DNA from: Aurantibacillus circumpalustris
Lineage (GTDB): Bacteria > Bacteroidota > Bacteroidia > B-17B0 > Aurantibacillaceae
DNA length: 64,000 nucleotides
Assembly: GCF_029625215.1 (NCBI RefSeq)
Contig: NZ_CP121197.1
Coordinates: 1,612,001 to 1,676,000, forward strand
Direction: 5' to 3'
Each line of letters begins with the position of its first letter. Positions within the stretch are counted from its first letter, which is position 1. The position numbers and the translations under genes are program-made. The notes under the pieces are model-generated. The model was not told where the DNA came from and searched no databases. It saw only the letters and a list, made by a program, of their open reading frames with translations. Positions 52,210 through 60,945 of the stretch are shown piece after piece.

Positions 52210-54672
52210 TTAAAATGATAAATTAATACCAAGGGTAAAGCCTTGTTTCAGCTTTGTATCAGGTGCGTAACCCAACACATAATCTAAACGAATAATTCGG
52301 AATATTTTTTCTAAGCCAAAATTTATTTCGTAATAATATTTTAATTTGTTGCTGGTTAAAAAATGGCCGCCAATTACTTCTTGTATTTTTAAACGTTTAA
52401 TTAAAGGGATCTGGCTAATTATAAAGCCTTGAAAATGATGCTCCGCATGAATTTCACTAAACCATCTATCAGCACTAAAAGTATAATAAGGGAGTAATCG
52501 AAAACTACTTAAGTAGTCGTTGGTATTAAAGATTGTTTGGTTTCCAAGAAAATATTTGAAATCCATAAAAAATAATTTTTTTGTGTCAATAAATCCGCCG
52601 CCTCTTATGCGATAAGCCAGATTACCGAATAAACCCAATCTAATTCTATCGGAAAGACTGGCGCTTAATAAATCGTAGTCGGCACTCGTGTTTAAAATGG
52701 GAAACGCTCTTTTATAAGTCACACTTAATCTTGGATATTTACTACCCGCAAGTACTTTTTGATCTGGAAGCGAATAATACCGTTGTTTAAATCTGAAAGT
52801 AAAAGTGAACTCAGTTGTAAAGGCTCTGTTAGTGCTAAACATAGAGTCGTGGGTAAACGCATTTCTTGGATCGTTGCTTGTAAATAGTTTAGATCGATCA
52901 TCAATAATTAAAATATCACTTGTATTTCTTAGTGGATCACGTTGCATGTAGCGCACAATACCCGTAAAGAATACACCGTTTGAAAGCTCCGTAAAATAAT
53001 TTCCTTCCACTCCTGTTTCTTTAAAAACTTTCATGTAATTCTCATTTAACAAAAGTGAATACATTGAGTTGATAAGCGGTGAAATAGGATCGAGTTGATT
53101 GTATTGTTCCGCAATAGATTTAATCTTAAAGCCAAAATTTGAAAAGGATTTGGGTTTGTAATAATAATTAAAGCCTACTTCTCCTCCCCACAATTTGTTG
53201 CTGAAGCCATACCGCGCTCTCCCACTCACAGTAAAACGCCTGAAATCTTCAAAAGTCTTGTTAATACTAAATTTATAACTCAAATTTAATCCTTCAACGG
53301 TATTGTATTGAATGCCATTCGCGATGAGTCCTGGAAGTAAGACATTAAAATTCTTCTTTGTTTTATTATACTCATACCCAAAAAAAATATCTCTAAGCTT
53401 AAGTTTATTTCTTTGTTTATCAACAGAGTCTTTATACCTATCTGTATCCCTTATCTTAGAAATACTGTCCTTTTTTCTATAATCATTTATTTCTTCCTGA
53501 GTTAAAGGTGTGGTCCGTATGTTTTCCCAGTAGATAGAATCTTTTTTATTAGCATCATCTTCTACCTTTAGAATTTCGTTATTAAAAAAGTTTTTTGGAT
53601 AAACGGGATTCAAATCATACGCGCTCAAATTGGCATTAAAATAACCGTTGCCTTCAAAACCAAAAGCATGCAAATCGAAGGTTAAATTTAAACTCAGTGG
53701 CATCCAAAGACTATCGCCAACAATAGAAGCGTGTAATTGCTTGATGTTAAGGGTATCGATAAAATTAATTTTTGCTTCTTTACTAAGCATTAAGTCAATA
53801 CTTGTAATTCTCCAGGTACTGTCTTGTATATATATTACCCCAGAAAAACAAGGATCTGTTTTATGTTTTGGAACTACTTTTATTTTGTTTATTGTTTTGC
53901 CTTCTCCTTGAACTGTGCCCATTAAGTAGTATCTATAAAACAGAAAAGCGTTTTCATTTAATGGCGAAATAAATGGACGATCGCTTACATTTCCAAGCAA
54001 AATAAGATTGTTATAAAAATTCAATTTCATATCGCTTAGCTTATTAAAACTAAACGATTTATTGTCACCGCTCACTTTACTGCTGAGCATAATTTCTTTT
54101 TCTTTTTCAGGTTTTTGAAAATGATATTTACTTACACTTTCCGACAGGTATATAACACCCTTTATCTCATTCGTATCTGAAAGCTCACCGCCGGCTAGTT
54201 TTATAAGTCCTCTAATATTTTTAGGAATGCCATTTATTTTTTGAAGTCCTTTAATGTAAGCGTTACAAGTATACGCATCGAGTTGATTGAGATAATGTTT
54301 TCTGTTTTTAATTGCCTGCCGCATAATAGGGTAGGCTGGGTCTTCGCCCGCTTTAATTTCGACTTCTTTTAAGGAAATGGCATCGGGATTAAGAAAAATA
54401 TTTAGCGTTTTGTTTTCGTTTAAAATAACTTTTTCTGTTTTTCTGGCGTAACCAATGTATTGAAAAACTATTTCGTAATTACCGGCCGGAAGTTTTAGGT
54501 TGTAGAGACCATTTACATTACTAATTGTGTTGTAATTCGATCCTTTCACTATAACCGTAGCAAAAGGAAGCGCTTCGGTCTTATCTGATATTTTTCCCGA
54601 TAAAATGTAAATTTGCGAAACAAATGGCAGATTAAGAAATATAAAAAAAAGTACCGTAAATGTTTTGCTCAT
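52210..54672 (-). CDS. DUF5686 / carboxypeptidase-regulatory-like outer-membrane protein
   Basis: An 820-aa outer-membrane protein. Signal peptide (about 1-19), a CarboxypepD_reg-like domain at about 23-105 (SGKISDKTEALPFATVIVKG, VFQYIGYARKTE), then the DUF5686 domain with AYPIMRQAIKNRKHYLNQLD and many beta-strands to a C-terminal LKQGFTLGINLSF, the aromatic end of a barrel. Related to SusC-like proteins in the N-terminal domain but without a TonB-dependent plug. Function unknown. Confidence 0.85.
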   Translation of the reverse strand: MSKTFTVLFFIFLNLPFVSQIYILSGKISDKTEALPFATVIVKGSNYNTISNVNGLYNLKLPAGNYEIVFQYIGYARKTEKVILNENKTLNIFLNPDAISLKEVEIKAGEDPAYPIMRQAIKNRKHYLNQLDAYTCNAYIKGLQKINGIPKNIRGLIKLAGGELSDTNEIKGVIYLSESVSKYHFQKPEKEKEIMLSSKVSGDNKSFSFNKLSDMKLNFYNNLILLGNVSDRPFISPLNENAFLFYRYYLMGTVQGEGKTINKIKVVPKHKTDPCFSGVIYIQDSTWRITSIDLMLSKEAKINFIDTLNIKQLHASIVGDSLWMPLSLNLTFDLHAFGFEGNGYFNANLSAYDLNPVYPKNFFNNEILKVEDDANKKDSIYWENIRTTPLTQEEINDYRKKDSISKIRDTDRYKDSVDKQRNKLKLRDIFFGYEYNKTKKNFNVLLPGLIANGIQYNTVEGLNLSYKFSINKTFEDFRRFTVSGRARYGFSNKLWGGEVGFNYYYKPKSFSNFGFKIKSIAEQYNQLDPISPLINSMYSLLLNENYMKVFKETGVEGNYFTELSNGVFFTGIVRYMQRDPLRNTSDILIIDDRSKLFTSNDPRNAFTHDSMFSTNRAFTTEFTFTFRFKQRYYSLPDQKVLAGSKYPRLSVTYKRAFPILNTSADYDLLSASLSDRIRLGLFGNLAYRIRGGGFIDTKKLFFMDFKYFLGNQTIFNTNDYLSSFRLLPYYTFSADRWFSEIHAEHHFQGFIISQIPLIKRLKIQEVIGGHFLTSNKLKYYYEINFGLEKIFRIIRLDYVLGYAPDTKLKQGFTLGINLSF

Positions 54673-54727
54673 GAATTAACTTTAGTTTAACTGTTATTAG
54701 ACGAACACCTCATACAAAAGTTACTGT

Positions 54728-55420
54728 TTATTTTTTATCAAAGCCCATAAAAGCATAGGATATAATGTTGGCTCCCATTTTTAAAGCTTTAGTGCGTCCT
54801 TCTTCACTGTCGTTGTGAATTTCTGTGCTTTCCCAACCATCGCCTAAGTCACATTCGAAATCATAAAAACAGACTAAACGACCTTTATAAATTAGCCCAA
54901 ATCCTTTCGGCGCAGAATTATCGTGCTCGTGAATTTTTGGTAAGCCCGAATTAAAGTCAAATTTTTGATGATAAATTGGGTGGGTGAAAGGTAATTCAAC
55001 AAGATCTAGTTCGGGAAATATTTTTTTTAATTGGGGACGAATAAATTTGTCCATTCCATAATTATCGCTCACATGTAAAAAACCGCCAGCGATTAAATAA
55101 TTGCGAAGATTTTCAGCTTCCTGATTCGAAAAAATAACATTACCGTGACCTGTCATGTGTATGAATGGATAGTTAAACAGCTCAACACTTCCGGCATCTA
55201 CAATCGCTTGTTCAGGATTGATATTGGTTTTTATTTGAGCATTACAAAATTTGACAAGATTAGGTAGAGAGGTTTCTAAGTTAGCGTACCAGTCGCCACC
55301 ACCATTGTATTTTAGTAAAGCGATTTGATAAGAGTAAGGAGCGCCAACAAACGAAAAGTTAAGGACGCTAAAAGAAAAAATTAGGGCAAAAAATAAAAAA
55401 AGTTTTTTAAAGCGTCTCAT
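54728..55420 (-). CDS. DUF4159 domain protein
   Basis: A 230-aa exported protein with a hydrophobic leader (about 6-27). The DUF4159 core is recognisable: IALLKYNGGGDWYANLETSL, FIHMTGHGNVIFSNQEAENL, GGFLHVSDNYGMDKFIRPQL and PFTHPIYHQ. The fold is glutamine-amidotransferase-like, as in prokaryotic membrane proteins linked to MoxR/VWA clusters. No enzyme activity is known to me. The DUF5686 gene follows on the same strand after 55 bases. Confidence 0.82.
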   Translation of the reverse strand: MRRFKKLFLFFALIFSFSVLNFSFVGAPYSYQIALLKYNGGGDWYANLETSLPNLVKFCNAQIKTNINPEQAIVDAGSVELFNYPFIHMTGHGNVIFSNQEAENLRNYLIAGGFLHVSDNYGMDKFIRPQLKKIFPELDLVELPFTHPIYHQKFDFNSGLPKIHEHDNSAPKGFGLIYKGRLVCFYDFECDLGDGWESTEIHNDSEEGRTKALKMGANIISYAFMGFDKK

Positions 55421-55468
55421 CTGTCTATTTAAAAAAATTGAAGTTAATTAAAATTACAAATTCAGTTG

Positions 55469-56326
55469 TTATGCATTCTTGTAAAACTCTGTTAATTCTA
55501 TAGCTTGTTTTGCTTCACTAACATCGTGCACACGTAAAAGTTGAGCGCCGTTCAAAAGCGCAATGGTGTTAAGTACAGTGGTGCCATTAAGAGCCGTGAC
55601 GGGATTTGTTCCAATTACCTTATTTATCATCGCTTTTCTTGAAATTCCGGCTAAGATAGGGAAGCCTAAATTACTAAATTGATCAATGCCTTTTAAAAGT
55701 GTATAGTTGTTTTCAAGTGTTTTACCAAAACCAAAGCCGGGATCTAAAATTATTTTTTTGAAATTAAGTTTTGCGAGCAATTCAATCTTTAATTCAAAGT
55801 TACTTTTGATTTCTTGTAGAACATTTTGATAATGCGGATTAATTTGCATGGTTTGTGGAGTGCCTTGAATGTGCATGAGAACGTATGGTAAGTCGAGTTC
55901 AGCAACCGTAGCAAACATGTTTTTATCAAGATTTCCACCGCCAATATCGTTTATTATATCTGCTCCGTATTCTGCACTTTGCTTTGCAATCGAAGCTCTG
56001 TAAGTATCTACGCTAATTAAAGTGTTTGGAAAGGTCTTTCTGATTTCATTCAGATTTTCTTTTAAACGCTCCCATTCTTCTGTGTCGCTTAGTTCTATGG
56101 CGTTTGGACGGGTAGAAGCTGCACCAATGTCTATTATATGAGCTCCTTGTTTAATTTTTTCTTCTACATCATTCAGAACATCTTTAACAGTACTGTATTT
56201 GCCACCATCGTAGAAGCTATCGGGTGTTATATTAACAATGCCCATTATAAGTGGCGCATTAAATGTTATAATTTTCCCTTTGCAGGAATATTCAATTGGT
56301 TTAATTTCACTAATTTTAGTGCTCAT
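55469..56326 (-). CDS. folP: Dihydropteroate synthase
   Basis: A 285-aa TIM-barrel enzyme joining pABA to dihydropterin pyrophosphate in folate synthesis. Motifs MGIVNITPDSFYDGGKY, GAASTRPNA, DPGFGFGKT and ISRKAMI (pterin-phosphate loops) are intact; sulfonamides target it. ATG 56326 is chosen because it leaves a normal N-terminal leader before the first strand; ATG 56353 would overlap the divergent gene. A TATCTTTG box for it (CAAAGATA at 56377-56384) lies inside that neighbour. Confidence 0.93.
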   Translation of the reverse strand: MSTKISEIKPIEYSCKGKIITFNAPLIMGIVNITPDSFYDGGKYSTVKDVLNDVEEKIKQGAHIIDIGAASTRPNAIELSDTEEWERLKENLNEIRKTFPNTLISVDTYRASIAKQSAEYGADIINDIGGGNLDKNMFATVAELDLPYVLMHIQGTPQTMQINPHYQNVLQEIKSNFELKIELLAKLNFKKIILDPGFGFGKTLENNYTLLKGIDQFSNLGFPILAGISRKAMINKVIGTNPVTALNGTTVLNTIALLNGAQLLRVHDVSEAKQAIELTEFYKNA

Positions 56327-56332
56327 AAATTT

Positions 56333-56875
56333 ATGCAAAACACATCGCAACAATACGACGCAGCAATATCGCTATGCAAAGATATCTTTTTAAAGAAAAT
56401 GAAGGACTATGGTACGGCATGGAGAAATTTGCGACCAAAATCGCTTACCGACCAAATTTTTATCAAAGCCCAACGCATTAAAAGTATTGAAGAAAAAGGT
56501 ACTCAAAAAGTGGAAGATGATATTAAAGGGGAGTATATTGGTATTATTAACTACTGTGCGATCGCCCTTATACAATTAGAACTGGTGGGTGATACGCGAG
56601 TTGATCTTCCCTATGCTGAGGTGGAAACTTTGTATCTCAAATACCTATCGCAAACTAAAAAGTTAATGGAAGATAAAAACCATGATTATGGTGAAGCATG
56701 GCGCGATATGCGCATCAGTTCTTTAACGGATTTAATTTTAATGAAAATTTTCAGAGTTAAACAGATTGAAGATAATGATGGAAAAACCATTATTAGTGAG
56801 GGAGTAGATGCAAATTACATGGATATGATTAATTATTCAGTTTTTGCTCTCATTAAATTAACGCAAAAGAGTTAA
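56333..56875 (+). CDS. DUF1599 protein (two-repeat nucleotide-modification-like)
   Basis: A 180-aa cytoplasmic protein from ATG 56333. It has two similar halves: KMKDYGTAWRNLRPKSLTDQ with IIGIINYC, and DKNHDYGEAWRDMRISSLTD with YMDMINYSVFAL. This duplicated pattern defines DUF1599, a small alpha-helical family in Bacteroidota. Longer in-frame starts upstream would read through the folP coding region in antisense and are rejected. Its start is 6 bases from the folP start. Confidence 0.82.
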   Translation: MQNTSQQYDAAISLCKDIFLKKMKDYGTAWRNLRPKSLTDQIFIKAQRIKSIEEKGTQKVEDDIKGEYIGIINYCAIALIQLELVGDTRVDLPYAEVETLYLKYLSQTKKLMEDKNHDYGEAWRDMRISSLTDLILMKIFRVKQIEDNDGKTIISEGVDANYMDMINYSVFALIKLTQKS

Positions 56876-56951
56876 AAATAGTAAAGAGGCTTTAATAAAC
56901 TTATATATCACAATATCTTTAAGAAATTCTATAAACGCTTTATAACTGCGC

Positions 56952-58295
56952 ATGAAAAAATTCCTATCCTCAAAATTATTTCAGCTTATCTGGTCCGGAT
57001 GTTTGGCATTATTAATTTATTTTATTTGTCCGCCTTGTTTTGAAAAGCCAACGCTTTTAAAAATACTTGTCACCTTGTTGGTGATTTTAAACGTCTTTCC
57101 TTTTTTAATGAATGGTAAAGGAATGATTAAAACGTCTTTCTTCTGGTTTACACAAGCGGTAAGAGTTTTTGTTGGAGGTTTATTTATTTTTTCTGGAGCA
57201 ATTAAAGCAAATGATCCAGTTGGATTTAGTTATAAGCTGAAAGAGTATTTCGAAGTATTTCAGAACGACACTGGCATGGCTTTCTTTGAATCCTTTGCGC
57301 ACATAGCTTTGCCATTGGCTATAATTATTTGCGCTAGTGAAATTATTTTAGGTGTTATGTTATTACTTGGCGCAAAAACCAATCTTACTCTTAGCCTATT
57401 ATTTGCACAAATTGCTTTTTTCACTTTCCTTACTTTTTATTCAGCGTGCTACAATAAGGTAACACATTGTGGTTGTTTTGGTGATTTTTGGAAATTGAAA
57501 CCATGGGAAAGTTTTTGGAAAGATGTTATTTTAATGATTTCTATTACTGTTTTATATGTAGGTAAAAAGAATATCAATGAGGTGTTTGCACCCATGCTTT
57601 CAAGTGCTTTTCTAACAGTAGGAATTTTATTTTCGATAGGATTTCCTGTGTATGCTTATCGTAACTTGCCACCAAAGGATTTCAGACCTTACGCTGTTGG
57701 AATGAATATTAAAGACAATATGAAGTTTCCTGAAACGTACTTGCCAGCAGTTATTGAAACAGGATTTATTTATGAAAATATAAAAACAGGTGTAAAAGAA
57801 CATTTTAATCTTCAAACCTACCCATGGCAGGATACCCTTAATTGGAGATGGTTCGCAACCGATAATGTTGTGGTAAAAGATGCAATAGATGAACCAAAAA
57901 TTACTGACTTTACTGTAAATAATTTAGATGGTGTTGCTATTACAGATTCTCTTTTAAATGAAAAAAATTATAGTTTCTGGTTGGTGATGAATGAACTAGC
58001 GTACACAAGTGACGATGAAACACTTATTTCTCAAATAAATGATTTTTACAAACTCGCAACGGATGCGAAATACAATTTCATAGCACTTTCTGCAAGTGGC
58101 GCAAAGGAAATCGATAATTTTAAACACAAATACAACGCACTTTTTGATTTTGCGTCTGTCGATAATACTGTTTTAAAAACAATGATCAGAAGTAACCCAG
58201 GTCTTATGTTAATTAAGGACGGAACGGTTATTGCAAAATGGCATTATAATAATTTCCCTGGCTTTAGCGACGTGAGGTCAAAGTACATGAAGTAA
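56952..58295 (+). CDS. BT_3928-type protein: DoxX/MauE-like membrane domain plus thioredoxin-like domain
   Basis: A 447-aa protein. The membrane half (about 1-230) has seven or eight helices with a DoxX/MauE-like segment (IFSGAIKANDPVGFSYKLKE) and the Cys-rich YNKVTHCGCFGDFWK. The C-terminal half is periplasmic and thioredoxin-like (PGLMLIKDGTVIAKWHYNNF) but lacks a CxxC pair. In Bacteroidota this gene commonly follows folP and DUF1599, as here. A role in redox or membrane maintenance is inferred. Confidence 0.82.
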   Translation: MKKFLSSKLFQLIWSGCLALLIYFICPPCFEKPTLLKILVTLLVILNVFPFLMNGKGMIKTSFFWFTQAVRVFVGGLFIFSGAIKANDPVGFSYKLKEYFEVFQNDTGMAFFESFAHIALPLAIIICASEIILGVMLLLGAKTNLTLSLLFAQIAFFTFLTFYSACYNKVTHCGCFGDFWKLKPWESFWKDVILMISITVLYVGKKNINEVFAPMLSSAFLTVGILFSIGFPVYAYRNLPPKDFRPYAVGMNIKDNMKFPETYLPAVIETGFIYENIKTGVKEHFNLQTYPWQDTLNWRWFATDNVVVKDAIDEPKITDFTVNNLDGVAITDSLLNEKNYSFWLVMNELAYTSDDETLISQINDFYKLATDAKYNFIALSASGAKEIDNFKHKYNALFDFASVDNTVLKTMIRSNPGLMLIKDGTVIAKWHYNNFPGFSDVRSKYMK

Positions 58296-58456
58296 TCGAA
58301 GAACTTTTTTTGACGGTTCATCTGCAAGCGTTTTTCGCAGAGTGTATTTTTAAAAGTCGGTTGATTTTATGGTCGTGTAAAGCGCGTTCATCTAAATTAT
58401 TCAGCATTTTTTACTTGTTTTAGAGCATAAAGAAATTAATCATGTAACTTCATAAC

Positions 58457-59371
58457 ATGAAAAGTGGCGTATGTTTAATAATCCTCCTTTTTATTTTTAA
58501 TGTTGCCGGAGCTCAACTCAGATCAGGCGATTATGTAAAAATTGCAGAAGCAAATTACGAGCAAAAAAAATATTCGGAAGCATTAGAGTATTATAACAAG
58601 GCAATAGAATCTGGTGTTAATGACGCCAATGTTTTTTACAAGAGAGGACTCGTAAAATTTTATTTAAAAAAGGATGCTGAGGCAATTAAGGATTACGATA
58701 GTGCCATCTCTTTGCAACCTAAAGATTACGAGTTTTATTATAGTAAAGCTCTCTCAGAGTTTTATTTGAAAGAATATGGTAACGCCTTATTCGATTTTGA
58801 TAAATCAATAAAGTTGGGTAATAATCAATCCAATGCCTTTGTACACAGAGGGGCCACTTTTTTTTATATGGGCAAGGATAAGGAATGTGCTGAAGATCAA
58901 ACAAAAGCATTGGCGCGGGATAATAAAAATGTTTTGGCGTATTATTACAGAGGTTTATCAAAATATCAGCTCATGGAAAATAAAGTAGTGATTGCCGACA
59001 TGACCAGCGCAATCGCACTAAAAGAAAGTGCTGAGTATTATTATTACAGAGCTTTGGCTAAATATCAGTTGAAAGATTATAAAGGAGGTATTTTAGATGC
59101 TGGTTCAGCCATTCAATTAAGCCCAGATTACGCGAGTGCTTACCTTGAAAGAGCGATGTGCTTTATAGCTGATGGAAACGATTTAAGTGCTATTAAAGAT
59201 TTCACGAAATCACTCGAACTTAAACCTGAACTTGGTAAAGCTTATCATTATAGAGGTATAGCAAAAAAATATCAATCTGATATAGCCGGTGCTTGCGAAG
59301 ATTTAAAAAAGGCTAAGGAATTAGGTTTTCCTAAATCAGTCGAAGAGTTACAGAAAATAAAATGTGATTAA
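58457..59371 (+). CDS. Exported tetratricopeptide-repeat protein
   Basis: A 304-aa protein with a signal peptide (about 1-19, cleavage near AGAQ-LR) and about eight TPR units; clear examples are YEQKKYSEALEYYNKAIESG, LKKDAEAIKDYDSAISLQP and LSAIKDFTKSLELKPELGKA. It would be a periplasmic scaffold. The YYYRALAKYQL unit is duplicated in diverged form. Convergent with the desaturase gene; a bidirectional terminator lies between. Confidence 0.85.
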   Translation: MKSGVCLIILLFIFNVAGAQLRSGDYVKIAEANYEQKKYSEALEYYNKAIESGVNDANVFYKRGLVKFYLKKDAEAIKDYDSAISLQPKDYEFYYSKALSEFYLKEYGNALFDFDKSIKLGNNQSNAFVHRGATFFYMGKDKECAEDQTKALARDNKNVLAYYYRGLSKYQLMENKVVIADMTSAIALKESAEYYYYRALAKYQLKDYKGGILDAGSAIQLSPDYASAYLERAMCFIADGNDLSAIKDFTKSLELKPELGKAYHYRGIAKKYQSDIAGACEDLKKAKELGFPKSVEELQKIKCD

Positions 59372-59377
59372 TATAAA

Positions 59378-59405
59378 AAAAGCCTCTTCACATGAAGAGG
59401 CTTTT
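59378..59405. terminator. Bidirectional Rho-independent terminator
   Basis: AAAAGCCTCTTC and GAAGAGGCTTTT form a perfect 12-bp stem around an ACAT tetraloop, with A-rich and T-rich flanks on both sides. It lies exactly between the convergent TPR gene (ends 59371) and desaturase gene (ends 59413). Confidence 0.93.
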
Positions 59406-59412
59406 ACTTTAA

Positions 59413-60510
59413 TTAAGCTCTGCCAAATTTCCAAAGCATTTGTTCATGCGACCATAAGGCGCCTGCAAAGGTTTTTCTTGACAAGTAGGGTACATTAAAT
59501 TCTTTAGCGGTATTTTCTACAATCTTAGAAATTTTAGGATAGTGCATATGACAAATTGTTGGGAACAAATGATGTTCAACTTGATGATTTAAACCACCTA
59601 CCAACCAAGTAAAAATAGGGTCACCGGTTGCAAAATTCATTGTTGTTCTCATTTGGTGTTCTGCCCAGTGATTTTCAAGGCTACCAGCATCATCTGGTAA
59701 AGGAAATTCAGTTTCTGAAACAACATGCGCTGGTTGAAAAATCATTGCCAAAATTAAGCTTGCAACGTAATTCATAACAACAAAACCCAACAACCACTGT
59801 AAAAAGCTCATTTCTTTCACTAAAAAAAATGGCACCAACATGTAACCGTAATAAATAGTTTTTGACATGATGAGTAAACCTAGTTCCAAACCATAAGTCG
59901 TATTGGCTCCTTTTAAAAGTCCTTTCTTATTGTAACGCGCAAGTTGTTTAAAATCCTTGGTAGTGCTCCACATCAAAGTCATCATGCCATAAAAAAACCA
60001 AGCATATAAAAATTGTAATTTGTGAATCCATTTTTTATCAGAATGTGGTTCAAAACGCATAAATCCTGGAGGGGCAATGTCTTCGTCGTGCTCGTGAACA
60101 TTCGTGTAAGTATGGTGAATTACGTTATGCTGAATTCTCCAGTTTAAAGAATATCCTCCTAAAAGACTAATCGAAATATATCCTAATATTTTATTAAATT
60201 TTACATTCTTGCTATAACTACCGTGATTAGCATCGTGCATCACACAAAGTCCGATGCCCGCCATGGCAAAACCCATTAAAACCGCTAACAATAACCAGAT
60301 AAGTTGACTATCAAACACATTAAATACGATTAAAAAATAAGGAATAAGATAAGCAGCGAACATAAATACCGTTTTTAGGTACATGCCAATATTTCCACTC
60401 TTACTTACTTGATTTTCTTTGAAATAGCTGTCAACTCTTTTCTTTAGTTCTGTGTAAAATTGACGATTTGTGTTGTTGAATCTTAAAATACTCTGCGTTT
60501 GATTACTCAT
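59413..60510 (-). CDS. Membrane fatty-acid (acyl-CoA/acyl-lipid) desaturase
   Basis: A 365-aa di-iron membrane desaturase with the three His boxes HDANH, HNVIHH and HQVEHH. The Gln of the third box is typical of front-end (delta-5/6-like) desaturases, although no cytochrome b5 domain is fused. Four to six membrane helices lie between the boxes. It introduces a double bond in acyl chains to adjust membrane fluidity; regiospecificity cannot be told. It has its own promoter. Confidence 0.9.
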   Translation of the reverse strand: MSNQTQSILRFNNTNRQFYTELKKRVDSYFKENQVSKSGNIGMYLKTVFMFAAYLIPYFLIVFNVFDSQLIWLLLAVLMGFAMAGIGLCVMHDANHGSYSKNVKFNKILGYISISLLGGYSLNWRIQHNVIHHTYTNVHEHDEDIAPPGFMRFEPHSDKKWIHKLQFLYAWFFYGMMTLMWSTTKDFKQLARYNKKGLLKGANTTYGLELGLLIMSKTIYYGYMLVPFFLVKEMSFLQWLLGFVVMNYVASLILAMIFQPAHVVSETEFPLPDDAGSLENHWAEHQMRTTMNFATGDPIFTWLVGGLNHQVEHHLFPTICHMHYPKISKIVENTAKEFNVPYLSRKTFAGALWSHEQMLWKFGRA

Positions 60511-60547
60511 TAGTGGTAGTAGTTTTTACGGCTTTTTTTGCCGAACG

Positions 60548-60577
60548 TAAAGATAGTAAAATTGCCTTTATTGGCAA
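60548..60577 (-). promoter_or_regulatory. Promoter of the desaturase gene, with leader hairpin
   Basis: On the minus strand TTG (60577-60575) and TATCTTTA (60555-60548) are 19 bases apart, one mismatch from the TAnnTTTG -7 box. A hairpin CGGC-T7-GCCG (60529-60543) lies between this and the start codon, and could influence the 5' leader. Confidence 0.65.
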
Positions 60578-60578
60578 G

Positions 60579-60935
60579 TTAATTACCGCCAATTTTAACA
60601 ATAAAGTGCTTAATATCAGCAGTATCCCTATATTTTCGTGAGATAAAGGTCAATGTTGTTTGGCCAATGGCTAAAGCGCTCAAATTGAAATAGATACCTT
60701 TGTCGTTTCCGTGCCAAACCTCATTAATTTGCGAAATAACAGTTGGATCGTAATCTTGTTTTAATTGCCAAATATAGCCAGTAGTATGGTTTTCGGGTAA
60801 TACAATTTTAAAATTTGAATTAGGGGGTACTTCATTAATTTCTGGAGACTCTTTTTTTGCTTCTGGAAAACTCGTACAGCTTAAAAAAAACGTAATTATT
60901 GCTAAAAATGAGGCAAAATAGGTCAGTTTTTTCAT
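60579..60935 (-). CDS. Chagasin-like (I42 family) protease inhibitor lipoprotein
   Basis: A 118-aa exported protein with a lipobox (FLSC, Cys20). The domain has LPENHTTGYIWQ, matching the NPTTGYxW loop of I42 inhibitors of papain-like cysteine proteases, and GIYFNLSALAIGQTTLTFIS with the GxxF and G-Q-T-L-T-F pattern. It would face the periplasm or cell surface and inhibit cysteine proteases, endogenous or foreign. It follows the VWA gene by 10 bases. Confidence 0.7.
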   Translation of the reverse strand: MKKLTYFASFLAIITFFLSCTSFPEAKKESPEINEVPPNSNFKIVLPENHTTGYIWQLKQDYDPTVISQINEVWHGNDKGIYFNLSALAIGQTTLTFISRKYRDTADIKHFIVKIGGN

Positions 60936-60945
60936 TATTTTGAGG

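Noticed and set aside
56138-56332. 65-residue N-terminal extension of the DUF1599 protein
   Set aside because: It reads antisense through folP; family alignment begins at the Met encoded at 56333.
58296-58456. Hairpin-like GCG-TTTTT-CGC segment after the BT_3928-type gene
   Set aside because: The stem is too short and not followed by a U-tract; nothing else stands out in this spacer.
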